A stretch of DNA of 49,539 bases. Origin: Burkholderiales bacterium. GTDB taxonomy: Bacteria > Pseudomonadota > Gammaproteobacteria > Burkholderiales > Burkholderiaceae_B. Position 1 is the stretch's first letter; every line of letters starts with the position of its first letter. The position numbers and the translations under genes were made by a program. This document shows positions 1 through 7,278 of this stretch, piece by piece. The notes beneath the pieces were generated by a model. That model had not been told where the DNA came from. It made no database searches and worked only from the letters and a program-made list of their open reading frames with translations. The DNA lies in NCBI GenBank assembly GCA_027484315.1, contig JAIXTE010000037.1, forward strand, positions 1 to 49,539. The letters are read 5' to 3'.

Positions 1-17
1 TTAGGCGCGAAGCGGCT

Positions 18-42
18 CCGCAAGACGCTTTAGCGTTTGCGG
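18..42. repeat. Hairpin, REP-like, in intergenic DNA
   Basis: The arms CCGCAA-G-ACGCT and AGCGT-TTGCGG pair across a TT turn with one bulged G. No T-run follows, so it is not an obvious intrinsic terminator. The same core (AAGACGCTT then AGCGTTT) recurs in a hairpin at 19522-19559, which suggests a dispersed element. Confidence 0.5.
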
Positions 43-98
43 CATCCATTGCAAGGTGGAATAGGAACGGCCACCGCTACAACTTGCACCTTGGGCGG

Positions 99-250
99 GG
101 CTGTCGGGACAAGTGACATCGGCAAGGCTTTGATGTGCGCCGTTCAGGCTGTCGAGACAAGTGACATGGCAAGGCTTTGATGTGCGCAGTTCAGGCTGTC
201 GAGACAAGTGACATGGCGAGAATATGCCGTCGGGACAAGTGGCTTGGCCC
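99..250. repeat. Imperfect 47-48 bp tandem direct repeats
   Basis: Copy 1 is 99-146 (48 bp), copy 2 is 147-193 (47 bp), copy 3 is partial from 194, and a degenerate fourth start lies near 225. Each opens with GGCTGTCG(G/A)GACAAGTGACAT and copies 1-2 continue with GGCAAGGCTTTGATGTGCGC. The unit length is not a multiple of three and copies differ by a 1 bp indel, so it is not coding. The whole of 1-288 holds no convincing gene. Confidence 0.75.
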
Positions 251-288
251 GGCTTCGCTGATGCATGCGAGGCAACTTGACAGAAACT

Positions 289-1899
289 TCAGCCGTTGCT
301 TCGTGCCTGCTTCGCCCCTTGGCGAATCAGCAACAAGATGGGAATCAGGGCGATCATCACAATCATCAATGCAGGCACGGCGGCCTCAGTCAACCTTTCA
401 TCCGATGCGAACTGATAGGAAACCACGGCCAACGTATCGAAATCGAACGGTCGAAGCACCAGGGTAGCTGGCAATTCCTTGATCACGTCAACGATCACCA
501 GCAGCATGCCAGTGGCTACAGAGCCTTTAAGAACAGGCAAGTGAACATGCCAGAGAACCTGTCGCGGCGTGCGGCCAAGCACGCGGGCAGACTCATCAAT
601 GTGGCGGGTGATCTGCTGTAAACCAGAATCCACAGATTGCAAGGCAGCTGACGTGAAACGCACGTTGTAAGCATAGACAAGGGCCAGCACACTGCCCGTC
701 AAGGCGGGAATTTGCCAGCCCATGTCATAGGTAAAACGGTCAATGGTTGCCAAGGGCAACAAAATAGCAATTGCCAGAATTGCGCCTGGCACTCCATAGC
801 CTAAAGAAATCAGACGATAAATTGCGGTGACCCACCACACTTGGGCCTGTCGCTTCACGTACGCTAAAAACACAGCGAGAAACACGGCAACCAATGCAGC
901 CACGCCACCCAGCAGGGCCGAATGATAGGCCCACTGAAAACTGCGTGCCCAGTCAATGGTGGTATCTACATGTGTCACCAAGGCGAGCAAGATAAACACC
1001 GGCAACACGAAACCCAAAACAAAGGGCATTGCAGACAAAACCGCCACCCACCAACCTTGGGCGCCCTTTAAACGCTTGCGCTCGATGGTGCTGCCTTTAC
1101 CCGACTGCGTGTAAAACTGCGCCCTGCCCCGCGCCTTTGATTCCGAGGCAATGAGTACCAACATCACGACCAGTAACATCACGGCCAGCAGAGCCGCGCT
1201 GTCACGGTCTCCAAGGTTTAACCAGGTATTGAAAATTGCAGTGGTGAAGGTACGCACACCGAAATAGGACAAAGCACCATATTCGGCCAAGGTCTCCATT
1301 AAAACCAGGGTCAAACCCACCACCCAAGCTGGCCGGGCGACCGGCAAACCGACCTTCAGGAATGCACTGGTGGCACTGTGGCCAAGCGAACGAGCCGCGT
1401 CCAGCATTGATGGGCTTCGTCCCAGAAAGGCCGTGCGTGCCATGATGTAAACGTAAGGGTACAACACAAAACTGAGTACAAGAATTGCGCCCGTTGTGGA
1501 ACGAATTTCAGGGATTTTGAAACCGGAGCCAAACACGCCGCGCAAGCTGCTGGCCAGCCAACCCGAATACTGAAGTGCATCCGTATAAGCGTAAGCAATG
1601 ACATAAGACGGCATCGCCATGGGCAACAACAACAACCATTCCAGCCATTTACGACCAGGAAATTCGTGGGCAGAAACCCACCAGGCAGGCAGTACTCCCA
1701 TGGTGCTGGTCAACACAACCACGCCAACACACAAATACACAGTTTGTAGAATCAGGTCGGGAAGGATTGTCTTTGCAAGGTGCGTCAATACCTGCGGAGC
1801 CTCGACCAGGCTAGCACCAGCCAAACCAAACAGGTAGACGAACGGCAGCAACAGCAACAAAGCCAACAGTGCAACAGAAATGCGACTTCTCAACCCCAA
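289..1899 (-). CDS. fbpB: Iron(III)-type ABC transporter permease (FbpB/SfuB-like, two fused halves)
   Basis: Inner-membrane permease of an ABC importer, of the fused type in which two homologous membrane domains lie in one chain. About twelve hydrophobic segments are visible, and both halves carry the cytoplasmic coupling loop (LDAARSLGHSATSAFLKV in the first, ESARVLGRTPRQVLWHVHLP in the second). The open frame runs up to 2043, but that would overlap the divergent ATPase gene and add a non-membrane N-terminus. I prefer the TTG at 1899, which starts just before the first hydrophobic segment and gives about 536 residues. The partner ATPase is divergent. No periplasmic iron-binding protein gene is in the window. 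Iron is the likely substrate from family and the Fur-like site; thiamine or sulfate permeases are less likely alternatives. Confidence 0.8.
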   Translation of the reverse strand: MGLRSRISVALLALLLLLPFVYLFGLAGASLVEAPQVLTHLAKTILPDLILQTVYLCVGVVVLTSTMGVLPAWWVSAHEFPGRKWLEWLLLLPMAMPSYVIAYAYTDALQYSGWLASSLRGVFGSGFKIPEIRSTTGAILVLSFVLYPYVYIMARTAFLGRSPSMLDAARSLGHSATSAFLKVGLPVARPAWVVGLTLVLMETLAEYGALSYFGVRTFTTAIFNTWLNLGDRDSAALLAVMLLVVMLVLIASESKARGRAQFYTQSGKGSTIERKRLKGAQGWWVAVLSAMPFVLGFVLPVFILLALVTHVDTTIDWARSFQWAYHSALLGGVAALVAVFLAVFLAYVKRQAQVWWVTAIYRLISLGYGVPGAILAIAILLPLATIDRFTYDMGWQIPALTGSVLALVYAYNVRFTSAALQSVDSGLQQITRHIDESARVLGRTPRQVLWHVHLPVLKGSVATGMLLVIVDVIKELPATLVLRPFDFDTLAVVSYQFASDERLTEAAVPALMIVMIALIPILLLIRQGAKQARSNG

Positions 1900-1938
1900 A
1901 GTAAACAAACAAACCGCCCAAGCATGGCAAAATAGAAG

Positions 1939-1953
1939 TGAGAACGATTTTAC
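1939..1953. promoter_or_regulatory. Putative Fur box between fbpB and fbpC
   Basis: TGAGAACGATTTTAC matches most positions of the 7-1-7 Fur consensus TGATAATnATTATCA. It sits midway between the starts of the two divergent transporter genes, where one site could control both. The identification is by eye only. Confidence 0.5.
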
Positions 1954-2024
1954 TTTAAGTTCAAGCAGTCCACCGAAATCAAAGGTGAACTGTGTAGTAA
2001 ACAGACCCGGGCGCACCTGAAAAA

Positions 2025-3077
2025 ATGAAGCAAACACCCGCACTAAGCATCAATAACCTGAGTATTCTTTACTCAGGTAGCAGCATTTCGGCCGTACACA
2101 ATGTCAGTTTTGAACTGGCGCAGGGAGAAATAGCCTGTCTTCTTGGACCATCGGGGTGTGGAAAAACAACTTTGCTGCGCGCAATTGCAGGATTCTTGAT
2201 GCCTCACCAAGGCACCATCGCTTTAAACGGTGAAAGCGCCAGCGAACCTGGCCGGGTTCGCAGCCCGGAAAAACGCAATGTAGGCGTCGTGTTTCAAGAT
2301 TACGCGCTGTTTCCTCATTTGTCGGTCAGAAAAAACATCGAGTTTGGCCTCCACAAACGCAATGAGCAAGAAAAGCGGCACCGCAGCGGCGAACTGTTGG
2401 CCTTAATCGGCTTGGAGGCTTTGGCGGATCGCTATCCACATGAGCTTTCTGGCGGTCAACAGCAGCGCGTTGCACTAGCTCGCGCCTTGGCCCCCAAACC
2501 CACACTGATCTTGCTGGACGAGCCATTTTCCAATCTGGATGTGGAGCTGAAAGAACGGCTGACATTTGAAGTCAGGGAGATTTTGAAGGCCGAGAACATG
2601 AGCGCCATTCTTGTTACCCACGATCAACACGAAGCCTTCAGCATGGCCGATCGAATCGGCGTAATGCATGCTGGCGAGTTACAGCAATGGGGTTCGTCCT
2701 ACAGCCTTTATCACCAGCCCAATTCACGCATGGTGGCAGACTTCATCGGCCAGGGTGTCTTTTTACCGGGCAAGAAAACTGAACAGGGTTTACAGATTGA
2801 ACTGGCACATTTGCGGTTAACAGAGGACCAACTTCCCAACAACGATGAATTTGATGTGTTGATTCGCCCGGATGACATCATTCACGACGACGCCAGCCCC
2901 ATGCAAGCCACAGTGGTTCGCAAAGCTTTTCGTGGTGCGGACTTTTTATATACGTTGATGCTGGAGAGCGGTGCACATGTACTGGCTTTAGTACCCAGTC
3001 ATCACAACCATGCAATTGGAGAGCCGATCGGAATCAAGCTGGAACTTGATCACGTCATCACGTTCGACCGGCTTTGA
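2025..3077 (+). CDS. fbpC: Iron(III)-type ABC transporter ATP-binding protein (FbpC-like)
   Basis: Cytoplasmic ATPase that powers uptake through the divergent permease. It is 350 residues long, usual for the family. Walker A GPSGCGKTT is at residues 41-49, the Q-loop is in VVFQDYALFPH, the signature is LSGGQQQR, and Walker B LILLDEP is followed by a D-loop and the switch histidine in LVTHDQHEA. The roughly 110-residue C-terminal part after the nucleotide-binding domain fits a TOBE-like regulatory domain. The ATG at 2025 lies just before the typical N-terminal strand; no strong ribosome-binding site is visible. Molybdate, sulfate or polyamine ATPases are close relatives, so the substrate rests on pairing with the FbpB-like permease. 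Confidence 0.85.
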   Translation: MKQTPALSINNLSILYSGSSISAVHNVSFELAQGEIACLLGPSGCGKTTLLRAIAGFLMPHQGTIALNGESASEPGRVRSPEKRNVGVVFQDYALFPHLSVRKNIEFGLHKRNEQEKRHRSGELLALIGLEALADRYPHELSGGQQQRVALARALAPKPTLILLDEPFSNLDVELKERLTFEVREILKAENMSAILVTHDQHEAFSMADRIGVMHAGELQQWGSSYSLYHQPNSRMVADFIGQGVFLPGKKTEQGLQIELAHLRLTEDQLPNNDEFDVLIRPDDIIHDDASPMQATVVRKAFRGADFLYTLMLESGAHVLALVPSHHNHAIGEPIGIKLELDHVITFDRL

Positions 3078-3086
3078 AAAATCAGA

Positions 3087-3917
3087 TCAGGAAAAATCAG
3101 ATGAACCCGGCGTGGAACCTGGGAAACTGTTATCTGCATCAGCGCCCAAGGCTGAAGAACTAATGGACGTACCCGCACTGGCCGATGCGAAAAGCTCCGA
3201 CGCTTCCTGAATGCCATCCGGATTGGAAAAATCAAGCGTCAACGGGAAGGCTTCAGGCGATGTAAACAATCCATCCAGGGTGGCTTCCAGTGCCAGGGAA
3301 TTGCCAAAACCTGTCAAACCAGAATCAAAGAGAGTGCCGCTGTCAGTCTGCATTGCCTCAAGCAACGTCTGCACATCTTGCATTTCAAGCTCAGCCACAG
3401 TCAGGTTAACGTCGGCAGACAAATCCCCGAATAAATCATGATTGATCGAATTCAACTCCAAAACCTGAGCTTGGATATCCTGAATCAGTTGTGACAACTC
3501 ATCATGGGCCAACCCACCGTTCAAAGCCAGTTGTAACCTGGGCAAGCTATTAATCAGCTCATGATTCAAGGCTTGTAGACCAGATTCGATATTCATATTG
3601 TCCATCATGGGCACTGATTGGGAATAAGCCAACAAACCGGGGTCCACACTGGCAATACTGGCCAGGCTTTCGAATACACCGGGATCGCTCACGCAAGCGT
3701 TGGAAATGCAGAGAAAGTCACCGAAACGTGCAGAATCAGTGGCAGAGTCGAGATTATTGGTGCCATCGAGACAATTCAACTGAATTCTATTGCCGCCGAA
3801 CGACGATTCGGAGCGGTCAAAAAACTGGATTGTCGCTCCATTGCCAGTCTCAAACACCCCAGAAACCAGGGAGTCTGGCTGTGTGCTTGCTGAAAGTCGA
3901 ATGGCGTAGTCGGACAT
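3087..3917 (-). CDS. Acidic orphan protein downstream of the type I secretion locus
   Basis: Not recognised. The frame is open from a TTG at 3989, but the ATG at 3917 (protein begins MSDYAIRLSAST) is preferred, because a TATAAAAT box and an inverted repeat lie between the two; this gives 276 residues. The protein is rich in Asp, Ser, Leu and Asn with few basic residues, and has three Cys in one cluster (NCLDG...LCISNACVSD). It has no signal peptide, no membrane segment and no RTX calcium repeats. The middle (about residues 120-190) is Leu-rich and probably helical. It ends the minus-strand series after the repeat protein. A second secreted cargo or an accessory factor is inference from position and composition. 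Confidence 0.6.
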   Translation of the reverse strand: MSDYAIRLSASTQPDSLVSGVFETGNGATIQFFDRSESSFGGNRIQLNCLDGTNNLDSATDSARFGDFLCISNACVSDPGVFESLASIASVDPGLLAYSQSVPMMDNMNIESGLQALNHELINSLPRLQLALNGGLAHDELSQLIQDIQAQVLELNSINHDLFGDLSADVNLTVAELEMQDVQTLLEAMQTDSGTLFDSGLTGFGNSLALEATLDGLFTSPEAFPLTLDFSNPDGIQEASELFASASAGTSISSSALGADADNSFPGSTPGSSDFS

Positions 3918-3927
3918 GGATTCGAAA

Positions 3928-3968
3928 TTGAATGGTGTAATTACTATTTTATACGAAACACCATTCAA
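3928..3968. promoter_or_regulatory. Inverted repeat flanking a TATAAAAT box before the 3917 gene
   Basis: TTGAATGGTGT (3928-3938) and ACACCATTCAA (3958-3968) are perfect 11 bp inverted arms with a 19 bp centre. The centre contains TATAAAAT read on the minus strand (3946-3953), about 30 bp before the ATG at 3917. I see no good -35 box. A repressor or activator site straddling the -10 box is the simplest reading; an mRNA leader hairpin is another. Confidence 0.5.
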
Positions 3969-4007
3969 ATTGGATTCAAATTTACGCAATCCTTGGACCG
4001 ACAGGTG

Positions 4008-5456
4008 TTACTTATTCGGATCTAGAGCCCCCAACAGACCGTCCAGCGCCCCGCCTTCTGTCCCCGCGGTCGAGGAAATACCACTGTTGGACAAGCCCAA
4101 CAGGTCATTGCCGTCCGCACTTTCCCCGCCAGTACTCAATCCGGATAACAAGCCGAGGTCTGGCAACAAGCCATCGACAATATCAATCACTGGCTCGGTG
4201 ATTGGATCTGTGATTCCACCCACGATGTCCGTAATTGGATCGGTGACTCCGCCCACGATGTCCGTAATTGGATCGGTGACTCCACCGACGATGTCCGTAA
4301 TTGGATCTGTGATTCCACCCACGATGTCCGTAATTGGATCGGTGATTCCACCCACGATGTCCGTAATTGGATCGGTGATTCCACCCACGATGTCCGTAAT
4401 TGGATCGGTGACTCCACCCACGATGTCCGTAATTGGATCGGTGACTCCACCCACGATGTCCGTAATTGGATCGGTGATTCCACCCACGATGTCAGTAATT
4501 GGATCGGTGATTCCACCCACGATGTCAGTGATGGGGTTGATTACCGGGCTCAAGTCCAGGTCGGGCAAGGAACCGACCAAAGTAGAAATGTTGTCGAAAG
4601 TCGAATCCATATTCAGCAAACTGCTCAATTGCGGATTGTTCGCTACGTCAATCGAGCCGATCAAATCGCTCAATGTAGAAGACACAGAACCAGCATCGTC
4701 AAAAATTGACACACCAAGGTCGGTGCTGGACAAACCCTCTTGTGCCGCAATCTGGCTTTGGATCTCGCCATCCAATCCTTCAAAAACCGGGTCAAATGTG
4801 GAGTTCAGCAATGCAATCTGGTCTGAAACAGCATCGATCGCAGCCTGCAAATTTTCGGGGCTGGGATTTTGCCCTAGAGCAGCAATCAAGCTCATCAAAG
4901 CATCAGTTGAGTCCGGCGCATCGGAAAGGCTGTTGAAACCAAAAAAAACAGCATTGGTGTCCATCCAGTTCGATACAGGAGAATTGCTGTTTGAGTCCAT
5001 TGCAGCTTGAGTGAGCGGCAGGCTGTCTTGCAAATCGAGTGGATCAATGAGCATGTTTGCCTTGTCACCAACCGACGACAGCAACGCCGAATCACCGACT
5101 GCATTTTTTCCAAAAGTCACTGGAGCCGCTGTGGCCACCTGTGCAGCCATGGCCATGGCGCTGCCGAGGCCAGCCATGTCAGTCACTGCAACGGCACCCA
5201 GCAAACCAGCACCTGAATAAGCAGGAGCCAGACCAGAAAAAGAATTTCCGAAAGGGTGTGAAGTGTTCGGTAAAGACTTGGCTGACGTACTGAAGTAGCC
5301 TGAACTTGCTGCTCCAACCGATTCGGATCCAGTTGAATTCAAAGTGGACTGCAAAAACTGCATATTATCCGCAGCAGGGTTGGAAAAGCCCTGCTCTGCC
5401 AGTTCTATCGCCCAATCCTCGGCACTAAACTTGGTGTTTTGGCTATCGTTGCCCAT
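4008..5456 (-). CDS. DPITDIVGG-repeat protein, candidate type I secretion substrate
   Basis: 482 residues, no close named family recognised. The sequence has no arginine and no cysteine, only five lysines and one histidine, and is strongly acidic, a composition common in proteins exported by type I systems. There is no cleavable signal peptide. Order of parts: an N-terminal Ser/Asn-rich region; an Ala/Gly-rich hydrophobic stretch at about residues 75-115; a helical Leu/Ser/Asp region to about 300; ten 11-residue DPITDIVGG[I/V]T repeats; and a short Gly/Leu/Ser tail ending LDPNK. No GGxGxDxxx calcium repeats are seen. The ATG at 5456 has AAGGGG about 9 nt upstream. It lies directly after the TolC-like gene. 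Export is inference. Confidence 0.72.
   Translation of the reverse strand: MGNDSQNTKFSAEDWAIELAEQGFSNPAADNMQFLQSTLNSTGSESVGAASSGYFSTSAKSLPNTSHPFGNSFSGLAPAYSGAGLLGAVAVTDMAGLGSAMAMAAQVATAAPVTFGKNAVGDSALLSSVGDKANMLIDPLDLQDSLPLTQAAMDSNSNSPVSNWMDTNAVFFGFNSLSDAPDSTDALMSLIAALGQNPSPENLQAAIDAVSDQIALLNSTFDPVFEGLDGEIQSQIAAQEGLSSTDLGVSIFDDAGSVSSTLSDLIGSIDVANNPQLSSLLNMDSTFDNISTLVGSLPDLDLSPVINPITDIVGGITDPITDIVGGITDPITDIVGGVTDPITDIVGGVTDPITDIVGGITDPITDIVGGITDPITDIVGGITDPITDIVGGVTDPITDIVGGVTDPITDIVGGITDPITEPVIDIVDGLLPDLGLLSGLSTGGESADGNDLLGLSNSGISSTAGTEGGALDGLLGALDPNK
4201..4530. repeat. Ten 33 bp in-frame tandem repeats (minisatellite) inside the 4008-5456 gene
   Basis: Ten contiguous, nearly identical 33 bp units, each encoding 11 residues on the minus strand. 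Read on the plus strand, the variable ATT/ACT codon follows ATT, ACT, ACT, ATT, ATT and then repeats the same order. This suggests a 165 bp block of five units was duplicated. Other differences are TCT versus CGG early in units 1 and 4, single substitutions in units 2 and 3, and TCAGT in units 9 and 10. Confidence 0.95.
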
Positions 5457-5497
5457 GTTTGCAATCCCCTTGGGAATACCCTGTTCAAGCCAGTTTC

Positions 5498-5515
5498 GCA
5501 GGAATCATTTCCTGC
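5498..5515. promoter_or_regulatory. Perfect 7 bp inverted repeat upstream of the repeat-protein gene
   Basis: GCAGGAA-TCAT-TTCCTGC, with no T-run in either direction, so it is probably not an intrinsic terminator. It lies 42-59 nt before the ATG at 5456 and could be a leader hairpin or a protein-binding site. Confidence 0.5.
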
Positions 5516-5564
5516 AAACCGGTGAAATGAGGGCAAAAATCGCATCTGTTCAAACAGTGTGGGC

Positions 5565-5595
5565 AATTTACCGACAAAAATCAAGAATTTACCGA
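5565..5595. promoter_or_regulatory. Direct repeat AATTTACCGA, 21 bp apart
   Basis: Identical 10 bp copies lie at 5565-5574 and 5586-5595, one on each side of the TolC-like stop codon and 109-139 nt upstream of the repeat-protein start. The 21 bp period is two helical turns, which is typical of activator sites on one DNA face. Function is inferred. Confidence 0.4.
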
Positions 5596-7271
5596 TAGAA
5601 ACGTGGGTCCAGTACGGGCGCAGGTTTCAGTGCCGGTCGAAGTTGTTTCTCAGCTTCACTGGCCTGCACACGACTTTTTGCGGATTCCTTTTCAATCTGC
5701 AAACGTTGTGCAGGCGTCAGTACAAAACCAGCCGCCTTGTTGATCTCAGTCTGACTGACATCAAGTCCCAACTTCTCGGCGATTTTCTGATCCGCAGGGC
5801 TGCTGGCAATATCAGCAGTGTCTTTCAAGCTGCTTTCCAATCGATCACGCTCGGGCAGCTTGGAGAAAAACAACTGGTACCAGTCCCCTTCTGCGCCCGG
5901 GGTGGGCATCATCAACCCCATGGCATGCATCAGCCTGAAACTTGCGTCACGAGCATCAAACACCGCATTGATGTAGGCGATCAACACGTTGAAATACTCG
6001 ACCTGTGCGTCCAGCATCACAATGACGGTTTCACGACCAAAATCACGCAAGCGCTTTCTATTCTTGAAAACCTGCAGGGAATCTGCATAAGCGCCACGCA
6101 AGGTCACCGAACGAGACTGCCCGGCAGTCCATTTTCCCCACTGAAACCTCACACTTTCTTCGGTACGTAGACGCGCTGCAGCCAATTGCGCACGGCGCGT
6201 ATCAATGGTCGCCGCCGCCTGGTTGATTCGGGCAACCTGCTCCCCACCAGAGAAAGCGTTGTATTGCAACCGCAAGTTCACTGAACTGTCGGTTTTGTCA
6301 CCGGTAAATGGATCAGGCTCACCAAAAAACTGCTGGATACCCACAAGGTTCAATGAAGGGTAAAGACTTGCGTCTTCAGCAGTGAAATTGTGCCGTGCCT
6401 TAACAATCTGACTTTCAGCAACCCGAATTTCAGGATTTGAAAACAGGGCCTTGGTGACTGCATCATCAACACGGGGTGGGAGCATCGCACGGTCGATTTC
6501 CAGTTCAGGTACGTTGTATCCCTCGGGATACACACCAAAATATCGGAAATAAGTGGCGCGCGCCTCTTCAAACTGGCCTTCAAAATTGACCAGTCGATCC
6601 CGTGTAACGGCCAGTCGCGCTTTGGCAAACTGTGCGTCTGTTATGCCACTGCCACCCAGTTCCACGCGACGCTCTTCAAGTGCCAGCAACTGGGCCACTG
6701 CTGCTTCTGCAGCCCTTGAAGCTTCAACAAGCAAGGCATTTCGGGACAAGGTACTGCTGGCCAGAAAACTCTCCAGCACCACATTCTGGATGGTTTGAAC
6801 AAACTGCCCATCCGCGATGGTGCCGTCTGTTTCGGCAGCCTTGATGCGGGCCGAAATGCGACCCGCTGTGTACAAAGGCTGCGTCACGGTGATGTCAGTA
6901 GACTGCCGGTTGGTTACCGTGGAACTTGAACTTGCGTTCGCACCGACTGCGATTCTCGGAAAGTAGGCTGCTCGTGCACCGTCTTCGATGAATTGCGAAG
7001 CGTTCACGTTGATTCGCGATGTGACAATTTCCGGGTTGGTACGCAACATGTTGAGAAACCGGACCTTGCTCAATTCTTCTTTTGACATGCGGGCTGCTTC
7101 AGCAGGCTCAATTCTGCGCGCCCGGAAATCATTGTTGTCGTTGCCAATCGCGGGATTCAAAGGTACTGCTTGTTGAGCTCCAGCAGGCAAGGCGATTACA
7201 CTCGCGATCAGCATGCAAAGTGCATTTCGGGTCCAGCGGACCCGCTCATACTTGTCCAGTAGTGTTGTCAT
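5589..7271 (-). CDS. TolC-like outer-membrane channel of a type I secretion system
   Basis: 560 residues. An N-terminal signal peptide is visible (basic residues, then CMLIASVIALPAGAQQ). Two outer-membrane efflux repeats follow, with long amphipathic helices and the typical phrases ITVTQPLYTAGRISARI and LRLQYNAFSGGEQVARI that mark the beta-strand to helix turns. A Lys/Ala-rich C-terminal tail follows. In type I systems this protein forms the outer-membrane tunnel contacted by the membrane fusion protein, whose gene ends 7 nt upstream, so it is co-transcribed with the exporter. A general multidrug TolC is less likely given the linkage. Confidence 0.9.
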   Translation of the reverse strand: MTTLLDKYERVRWTRNALCMLIASVIALPAGAQQAVPLNPAIGNDNNDFRARRIEPAEAARMSKEELSKVRFLNMLRTNPEIVTSRINVNASQFIEDGARAAYFPRIAVGANASSSSTVTNRQSTDITVTQPLYTAGRISARIKAAETDGTIADGQFVQTIQNVVLESFLASSTLSRNALLVEASRAAEAAVAQLLALEERRVELGGSGITDAQFAKARLAVTRDRLVNFEGQFEEARATYFRYFGVYPEGYNVPELEIDRAMLPPRVDDAVTKALFSNPEIRVAESQIVKARHNFTAEDASLYPSLNLVGIQQFFGEPDPFTGDKTDSSVNLRLQYNAFSGGEQVARINQAAATIDTRRAQLAAARLRTEESVRFQWGKWTAGQSRSVTLRGAYADSLQVFKNRKRLRDFGRETVIVMLDAQVEYFNVLIAYINAVFDARDASFRLMHAMGLMMPTPGAEGDWYQLFFSKLPERDRLESSLKDTADIASSPADQKIAEKLGLDVSQTEINKAAGFVLTPAQRLQIEKESAKSRVQASEAEKQLRPALKPAPVLDPRFYR

Positions 7272-7278
7272 GGTTACT

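Noticed and set aside
1-207. Minus-strand open frame of 68 codons
   Set aside because: It runs through the 47-48 bp tandem repeats and a hairpin, with no ribosome-binding site or family resemblance.
4201-4530. Possible CRISPR array
   Set aside because: Units are contiguous, with no spacers, and code in frame; no cas genes nearby.
3916-5010. Long plus-strand open frame (364 codons) with repeated TMSVIGSV-type residues
   Set aside because: It is the antisense reading of the 33 bp array, which lacks stops in several frames; the minus-strand gene has a ribosome-binding site, sensible composition and operon context.
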